A stretch of 64,000 bases of DNA from Margaritifera margaritifera (taxonomy: Eukaryota; Mollusca; Bivalvia; Unionida; Margaritiferidae): positions 558,001 to 622,000 of the forward strand of contig JAQPZY010001471.1 of the NCBI GenBank assembly GCA_029931535.1, read 5' to 3'. The translations under genes and the position numbers were made by a program. Shown in pieces: positions 50,501 through 59,500 of this stretch; the first letter of the stretch is position 1; the number at the start of each line of letters is the position of its first letter. The notes beneath the pieces were generated by a model. That model saw only the letters and a program-made list of their open reading frames with translations, did no database searches and had not been told where the DNA came from.

Positions 50501-53500
50501 ATGGCTGGATTACATTGAAAGTAGATGTTAGAGTACCAACCAGACATAAGCAGGGCTCGGGGAAAACCACTCATTCTCTTGTCGTGAAAGCGTAAAAATT
50601 GGCTGTACCAAAAACTTTACTACTTGCTTGTCCTTGGGTTGAGTAGATGCAGATTCGCGCCTTGAGAATGTGTGCATTTTCTACCCTGAACAAGCTCTGA
50701 AGCTCAACATTACTTATCTAGCATATGTCAATTATCAATTACTTTTGCGTATTTGTCATCCCATATCAATAGTAACCTTTGCTTTTTACGCAGGTATCTG
50801 ATGCAAACTTGATCCTATAATGGGGTTCAGATGATTAAAATATTATGTCCAGAGTGAAGACAGCAGGTTAAAAAACACTTGTAGTATTTAGCTTGTGTCA
50901 ATTGCCAGTGGTTTTTAGCTGTACTGGTCAAAGACCAGAAGAACTTGGGTGGGATGGTCTGTTGTCTGTCCGTCCGTTAACACAAGTTTGTTACTGCTAC
51001 TCCTCCTAAACTGCTTGGATGATTGCCATGGAACTGTACACACGCATTCATCCCATGGCCTGGTTGGTCCTAAATGAAAATGGCGCCGATGTGATGTCCA
51101 GTATGGCCGCCACAGAGGCCATCTTGAAAATCTTATTGCTACTCCTCCCAAGAAGGAAGTCGTATTGCCATAGGGCAGGGGTGTCAAACTCATTTGCTAT
51201 GGCAGGCCAGATTTGATATAAATAATAATAAATAATAGTATCAAATAATGAGTTATGGTTTTCACCAGAAGACTTCTTATGATGTTTAGTTGGTCCTAAA
51301 TGAAAATGGTGCCAATCTAATGTCCAGTATGGCTACCACAGCAGCCATCTTGAAAATCTTGTTGAATGGAAAGTCATATTGATATGGGGTTTTCACCAGA
51401 AGACTTCTTACAATATCTAGTTGCTTCTAAATGAAAATGGTGCTGATCTGATGGCCAATATGGCCATCACAGTTGCCATCTTGAAAATCTTGTAATGGTT
51501 ACTCCTGAATGGATGGTCATGTCAGCATAGGGTTTTCACTAAAAGACTTCTAATGATGTCTAGTTGGTCCTAAATGAAAATGGTGCCAATCTGATATCTG
51601 AAAATCTTGTTATCGCTTCTCCTGAATGGAAAGTCCTATAGCCATTGGGTTTTCACCAGAAGACTTCTTGTGAAGTCTACTTGGTCCTAAATGAAAATGG
51701 TGTTGATCTAATGTTCAATATGACCACCACAGAGGCCATCTTGAAAATACTGTTGTCGCTACTTCTCCTGAATGGATGGTCATATCAACATAAGGTTTTG
51801 ACAAAAAGACTTCTTATGAAGTCTACTTAGTCCAAATAAAAAAGGTGCTGATGCGTGGCTATCTTGAAAATCTTGTTGTCGCTACTCCTTGTGAACAAAA
51901 AGTAATATTGCCATGGGGGTTTTCACCAGAAAACGTCTTATGATGTCTAGTTGGTCCTAAATGAAAATGGTGCTGATCTGATGTCTCCAATATGGCCACC
52001 ACAGTGGCCATCTTGAAAATCTTGTTATTGCTAATCCTCCTTAATGAAAAGTAATATTGCCATGGGGTTTTCACCAGAAGACTTCTCACGATGTTGGTCG
52101 AAAATGAAAATGGTTTCGATCTGATGTCCAGTATGGTCACTACAGCGGCAATATTCAAAATATAGTTTTCACTACTCCTCTTGAATGGATGTTTGATCAG
52201 CATGGGATTTTACTTTGTATGATGTCTGGTTGGTACTAATGGTGCCATTTAGACATTCAATATGCCTGTTTCTCTTGAATGAGTGGTCATATCAGCATGG
52301 GGTTTCACTGAAAGACTTCTTATGATGTCTTCTTGGTACTAAATAGAATGGTGTCAATCTGATACTGAATATGGCCACCATGGCATCCATCTTGAAAATC
52401 TTATCGTTGCTCCTCCAAAACGGAAAGACATATCAACATGGGGTTTCCACTAGAAGACTTCTTATGATGCCTTGTTGGTCCTAAATGAAATTGGTGCCAA
52501 GTTGACATCCAATATGTCCACCACAGCTGCTAATTTGAAAATCTCGTTGCTGAAGAATATCCTAGAGGGTTGCAACACTCTGCAGTTAAAAGGAAGAAAT
52601 GGTCTTGTCTTCAATTCCTGAAAATTCTTTTCAGCCAGTAGAGCATCAGTCCCTTCGAGGGACTCTTATTTAGTAAGAATGCAAGTAGTTTTGTGATAAG
52701 CATACTATGTTCAGTAAAGTGATGACACAGACGAGTATCAGTTGCAACTTGCTCAAGTGGGATTTTTTTAAAAAAAGTCCTTTTTATATACAGGTATATA
52801 ATTTCTAAAAACCTTTTTTCATCTGAATATATGCAGTTAAGCATAGTAAAGTTAACATTTTTATGCTGGAAATTACGAGTTACATGCAAATTTATATGAA
52901 TTTCAATAGTTTTACTTGTTTCTAGTGATGCATCTTATGGTTTACTACAGTACACGCATCGTGTTTTTATGATTCACCACGCAAATTGCGTGGGCGTGGA
53001 GAAAGGGCAGGGGATTAAGTGCCCACTATGAGCAGTTTAAGTCCACGCAGTCTGGTGGATTTTCACACTAATTTAGTGAAAATCCACTCAGTCTAGTGGA
53101 AGTGTGTGACGGATTTTATTGCAGTCGTCGTGAGTCGTAGTGGGTTTTATGGCACCCCTCGCTGATTCTATTGTATTCGCTCCGCGAGTCGACACACTAA
53201 ACAAACAGATGGGAGAAACTCTGACACCGTAAACCGAACATGGCAGGTATCAATTTCATACCTTTACCTGTACCTTTACAGTGGTAACATTTCCTGTGTA
53301 TTTATCAGTAGCCTGGCTGAGGATACATACAGACGAATGCGCGTAACGTAGAACAAATGAGGTTTTATATTTCTTGGATATCTTTCCACCCCTGTCCATG
53401 ACAAATCGTACATCAGAAATAATTGCTTAGCTACAATGTACATCCCTGCATATTTAATACATGTATATGTACCTGTTAGCATATACAGATGCGGAAATTG

Positions 53501-56500
53501 ACATTGTTCTGCGTCAAGCGGTAACTTCGAGCTTCTTTCTCAATAAATGATATTTCATAAAAGTGTGTTGTGTACTGGTTATTAATTTGTCAGTTTCCCT
53601 TTAATTTCCATATCATTTCCAAGACCCACCTTGTAGAAATCATTGAAAGCAGTAATACATATAGAACTCGAAAAGAGATTATAAACGAACGCCGTAATAT
53701 TTATATCGAACATGTACGATCATGAAAACTGGCACATTATGACATGTATGTCATAATTCTTGCCAAAGTATTTTAAAATAAAAAAGATACAGGAGCTATA
53801 CTATGGAAAGGTTCTTCTGTACTGTTACCATTAAACTTTTAAAATAACATTGTTTATGAGACAGTACAGCAATTTTTAAATGCACGGAATTGTGTACACT
53901 GTATTGACTGTTGCGCTCTATCAGTGGCCATTTATGTCATAAACAAGCGAGTTCAATGAGAAAAAAAAGTTATATCCTGTCCACACTTTTTTCACGAATC
54001 TACATTGCATCACCAGGAACTGGCTGCGGAGTATCATTCTTACTTTGAAGCCAGCCGCTATGCCTGTTGCTGTAGCTTCCTGCCTCGAGTCAACAACAGT
54101 CCGTCATGACAGTTTCTACATGTCATCAGCTAATGTTCAATGTCTCGCTTCGATGTTTCAAAATGTACAGTACAATAACTGTTGAGTGAAAATATCACAA
54201 AACCACACACCTTAAAACTAAAAAGATGTTAGTTTGTGAAAAACAAATTTGGATTGAGAAACGCATTTGATGTTAAGTTCTCATATTATCGTGTAAAACA
54301 TTTAACTTAAATTTAGGGGGGGGGAGTGTACTGGCCTTGATGCACGTCTAAACTATCTAAAAATCAGAAGAAGTGTAGTTGTTTCAAGCTATATCCCATC
54401 TCCTCCGTCTCTCTTTCTCTCCCAGCCTACAACCCCCCCTCCCCCCTCCGTTGCGTAATAAGCAAATAGAGTTGAAGTCTTAAATGACTTAAATTACAAT
54501 TCCTAGCAGCTACTGGTCAGTGTCGCGCTTCTGTTTTAAAATAAAAAAACCACTGTTGAATAAAAATGTTTCTTGTTATCGCAAAATCAAACGCTTTAAA
54601 ACTAAGAAGATGTTAGTTTGTGAAGAGCGAATTTAGACAGAGAAAGTCTCAGAAACACATAGCCGTTAAGTGTTGATATTATAGCATAAAACTGGTTTCT
54701 AGCGGTATATAAAGCAAACTATATATAGTATTGTTATTTTCCCGATAAGGAAACGAGCATTTAAATGTAACAAGCTGCAATGGTCCCGAGTCGCATAAAA
54801 TTATTAATATTTTATTTTCTAAAAATCACAACAAGTGTAATTTTGTTAAAGCTAAATCCTATCACACCCACACCCCCAGTAGCACATAGAGTAGAAGTTA
54901 AATTATTTAAAGCAGAATACAAGTATGTCATGGGAATATTGTTATGAAAACACGAAGAGTTTCTGTTTAATTAAGCCAATTCAGCTGGCATAACATCCTG
55001 TAATGCAAGCGCTAGAAAGACATGAATGAAACAGCGTTAGATAAACAAGTAGCGCGTCAACCCTTCCTCTGGGCATAAGCGGAAACTTCAGTATGTTTTC
55101 TCAATAAATGATATTTCATACAGAACTTCTTGTATTAGTTATTAATTTGTCATAGTTTTTCTTTAATGTCTATACAGTTTCCAAAACCTTCTTTAAAGAA
55201 ATTAATGAAAGCAGGATACAAATACCTTTATCTGTAGACTTAGAAAAATGACTGATTATTTCAGAGTATGATAATTTTTAAATGAGCCGAATTCGTCTAC
55301 ACGGTATTGAAGGTTGCTCTCTTTCAGTGGCTGTTCATGCCATAAATGAAGTGATTTTTATGAAAAAGGTTACTTTCTTCGTCACTTTATTCGTTAATCT
55401 ATCATCAAGCACCAGCCGAGGAGTGACATTTTTACTTTGACGTTAGCTGCTATGCTTGTTAACCATGGCCATTCATGAAGTGTTGAGCTTCTATCTTATT
55501 TTTTGTAGCCCCGATGTTTCAAAAGAAGCATTAACTTCTGAATGAAACTATTTTTGTTGCGTGTGGAACAACGAATTTTGGACTTGTAATATGGAGTGAG
55601 AAACGCGATGTGGTCAAGTTGTGATATTTTTGCGTAAAACTGGTTTCTAGCAGTATATAAAATAAACCATATAAAATTCGTATTCTCCCAATTAATCTTG
55701 CAACGCAGCGCATATAATACAAATCTATCGCAGCAACACAAAGCTATTACATGTTTAAGAAAGCTGTATTACACTACAAGCTTTGTTGTTTTTTTTTTAA
55801 ATGCATCTTTTTTGTAATAAAATGTGTTTATCACATGCAAACATGAGAGAGAGAGAGAGAGATATTATGCACCATAACTTTCGATCGATGTTAGCTGTAG
55901 CTTTTATCGCAAACTTGGAAACAGGCATTGCTAATTAGAGAGTATGCATTTTAGAAATGTGCCTCGTTCATCTTCATTTTGGAATTCGTCTACTGACAAA
56001 ATTTAGAAATACAATTTTGATTCCACTCTTTATGTAAGTAAGTTAATATGTAAATCGCTGCTTGGCAATTCATTTTGTATTTAACAAGAATTTATATAAT
56101 TCATTGGGTTATTCACCTGCTATTAGTGTCCTTTGTATTTTTTTCTTATTATCTATTGTCGAATCTGGTCATAATTAACCATGTACGAACTTAATGCTTC
56201 AGAAATTTAATAGACTGAAAGTCCAATGAGAGAGCATTACTGCAATAATCAAGGTGGACCTGACAATATTCGTGACCACCTTAGAATTATATATGAATGG
56301 TTCAAAATTAACAGGAAATAATTGGGATTTACAACCTCTGAAGCCAAAAGTTTTCCACCTCCAGGTCGGAGTAGTTAACGAAAAATAAGAAGCCACATGT
56401 TTACAGCAATGAGTGGAATAATAGAGATAGATTTTATAGTCTTGGCAAACATGTGGCGTCATGATGTACAAAGCATTATTGATAGATACGATGTGTTCAG

Positions 56501-59500
56501 CTTGCGTGTAATACAGTACAAGTTAAACAAGGGGAGAAAGAAGTAATTCCAAAGCACAAAATAAATCTTACTGAATGATACATTAATTAAAACACCAGAA
56601 ATTTTAAAAGTTTCACCAATTGAAGCAAATTAATCGTGATTACACACTTTTTATTGCTTTCACCAGTCCATTTGGTAATATTAAACTCGTCAGATGACCA
56701 AACCAGCAATCTTAAGTATATTTTTTAGAGCTGTTGGTCATAGAATGCAGCATCACGTGCTTCGTAGAATCGGAGTAAAAACAGTAGATCTACGGTAAAA
56801 GTAAACACGTGTCTAGTTCCTGAGAAAATGTGTCGCATGGACATGTATATTTGAGTCGCCAGTACTAAACAGGCTGGAATAGTAGAGGTTGTATATTGCA
56901 TAGCGACGTGTATATTTCATTGTGTGGGAACATTTTAAGCAGACCATTTAAAAGTGACTGGGGTAATTAAAAACAAAATGACAACATTTCTCGCATTCTT
57001 TTAATTTAATGGAATGAAACCCGCTAATACATGTATTTACGTGTGATTTCTTTTACCCTTTGTTTGTTTAAAACAGAATCTCCCCCACCTCATTAAAATT
57101 AAGATAATTAAACTTTGTATAATTTGTGAAGCATCATTCGTGACTCTTTTCTCGGCAATTTATCTTTCATCTCTTTCAATACACGTATTTGAATATGTTT
57201 TAGTGAGCGAGTCTTTGAATATTAAATGGCATTGTGTACAAATTAAAAAGAGCATTCTGCACTGTGTGCTGTAGCTGAGCCGATAGGTAAGTTCCACACG
57301 TGGTAGTTGGCGTCCACTATTACATAATTATATTGCTGCGACTTTCAAATGGGCAATAAAACTTCATTCGTCCACTACGAACCACGACGTGGACAATCCA
57401 CAACGACCACGATATCTTGTCCACGACGACACAGCGTGAAAAGGATTAAGCTCCACGCCCACGATGTGTTTTTTTTTATAAAAACATGATGCGTGTACTG
57501 TACTTGGTCATATGTCCAATTCAGATGTTATGGGATAGTCTCCAAATAGAAACCACTTTTGATTTAAAAAATGCACGTTTTCTAAGCAAGAACGTTGTTT
57601 AATCATGTTCAATAATGGTCACAAGTGAAACTTGAAAAGTTAATTTCATCCAGGAAACATGGAAAGTTTTGTTGAACAAGTGTGGGAACCCTGTAAAAGT
57701 AGAAGAACCTTTGAAAAAAATTTCTTTTTAAAAAACTGCTCATCAGAATTTGAACAAATTTGACAGCATCCTGGCATGATGGGCTTTCAGATTTGTACAA
57801 ATGATGATATGCCATCTAATAGGGCCTCCGTTTCTGAAAAGAGAATTTTTTTAAATGACTTGGTAAAAAACTGCTGTTCAGAATTTAACCAAATTTGAAA
57901 GAAAGTGTGCTGGCATAGTGGCTTTCAAGTTGGATTTGAGGTCATATATGGCCACTATTGCTAAAAATTGAAAATAAATTAGAACAACTTCTTTACAGAA
58001 ACCACTCGACAAATTTTGACCAGACATGACAATACATCCTGACATGATGGGCTTTCCAATTGCTTAAACGATGATCTGCCATCAAATATACCGGCCGTTA
58101 CTAAAAATAAATACCTTTAAAACTGCTGACCAGAATTTGACCTAATTTGATAGTAAGCACCATAGTACATGTATGGTTGGTTTTAAAGTTTTTACAGTTG
58201 ATGCCAATTTGCCATCAGATGTTGCCACTGTTGCTAAATATAAAAAACACTTCAAACAACTTCTGAGAAATCACATGACATGATTTGACTAAATTTGACA
58301 GGATCCTGGCATTATGGGCTTTCAAATTTGTTCGAATGATGATCTGCCATCACTTACGGCTGCCATTGCTAAAAATATCAAAATATTCACACAACTTGAT
58401 CTTATACAAATGCTCAAGGTATTTGACCAACTTTGACAGAAAGTATCCTGGTATAGAGGCCTTGAAGTAGTGGACAGATGATGTCCAGTCAAATGTGGAT
58501 GAAAATACAGAAACTAGAGAAACTTTGAAACATTTGTTTCCATAACATATGCAGTTAACAGCATTGAAAGATATTTCTCCAAAAGCATCGTGCTGATCCA
58601 GATTTCTTGGACATATGCTCTTGAATTTGGCTGTTCGGTAGATGTCTGCCAGTCACGTGGTCTGGACCCACTTGTACTTCTTTATTTTATTTTTATACAT
58701 GAAATTTTGTTATGCAGATAAATGTATCAAGCTGTTACCCCAGCGAGACATTGAAATTTGCCCTCTGTATATTTTGTAGTATTTGAGGATCAAATCTAAT
58801 TTTCTTGCAGAGCTGTTAGCCGTCTAAATGGCATGGACTACCAGGGTTGCATCTTGAAGGTAGGTCATCGTCTCCAGAGGCTGTTCAACATTTTACAAGA
58901 TTTGTTCCTAAAAATATGGTAGTGAGTGATTCACCCTCCCATAAATTTTGCATTGCATTTCTAAAATGTCTTTCGTATATAAGGGTCCTAAAAGTTGGGT
59001 AAGAATTGAAGTATTTAGGAACACTACGGTGGTTGATGACAAGTAGGTTGCTGCTCATCATTTCATGATTCACTGTCTTTGATTTACGTTGCTTTTGACT
59101 TGGATATCAATTTTCTTGAAGGGTAATGAAACTTGATGAGAGTGAATTTCCTAGATTCCTTGATTGATGGTAGTTGGTTCATAAAATTTTGTGTAAAAAT
59201 GATTATCTAAGGACTGAAGTTCCACTGTACCAGGCATAGGTCACTGAAAAATGCACTCTCCATTTGGATAACTTTGGTTAAGCATTATTTAGTTTCCATC
59301 ATACTGCTCATGGTAAAGTGATGAAAATTCATGAAGTGCTTCTCCAAACCACAATGTAATTTTACTTGAAATAGTTGAGTTGAGCTGGCAAGAGTTTGTT
59401 GTTGTAGCTCACTTGGCTGTAATGCCAAGTGAGCAAAATGGTATGGTCCTGTGTCTGTCGTGCGTTGTACATTATGTGTCTGTCGTTTGGCAATTGCTTA

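Larger units (their letters stand above)
45094..58810. other. intron 4 of the RRM gene (13.7 kb)
   Basis: Begins GTAAGT, ends TTTTCTTGCAG. Contains the exon-4-like segment at 48341, several modular repeats, a SINE, a short hAT-like insertion and a 4.55-kb TA-flanked element. 45546-45881, 48415-48589, 49861-50917 and 52673-52945 show no recognisable feature, except that 49866 begins CAGGGTCCCCACTCTACTGG, possibly a lone transposon end. Confidence 0.7.
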
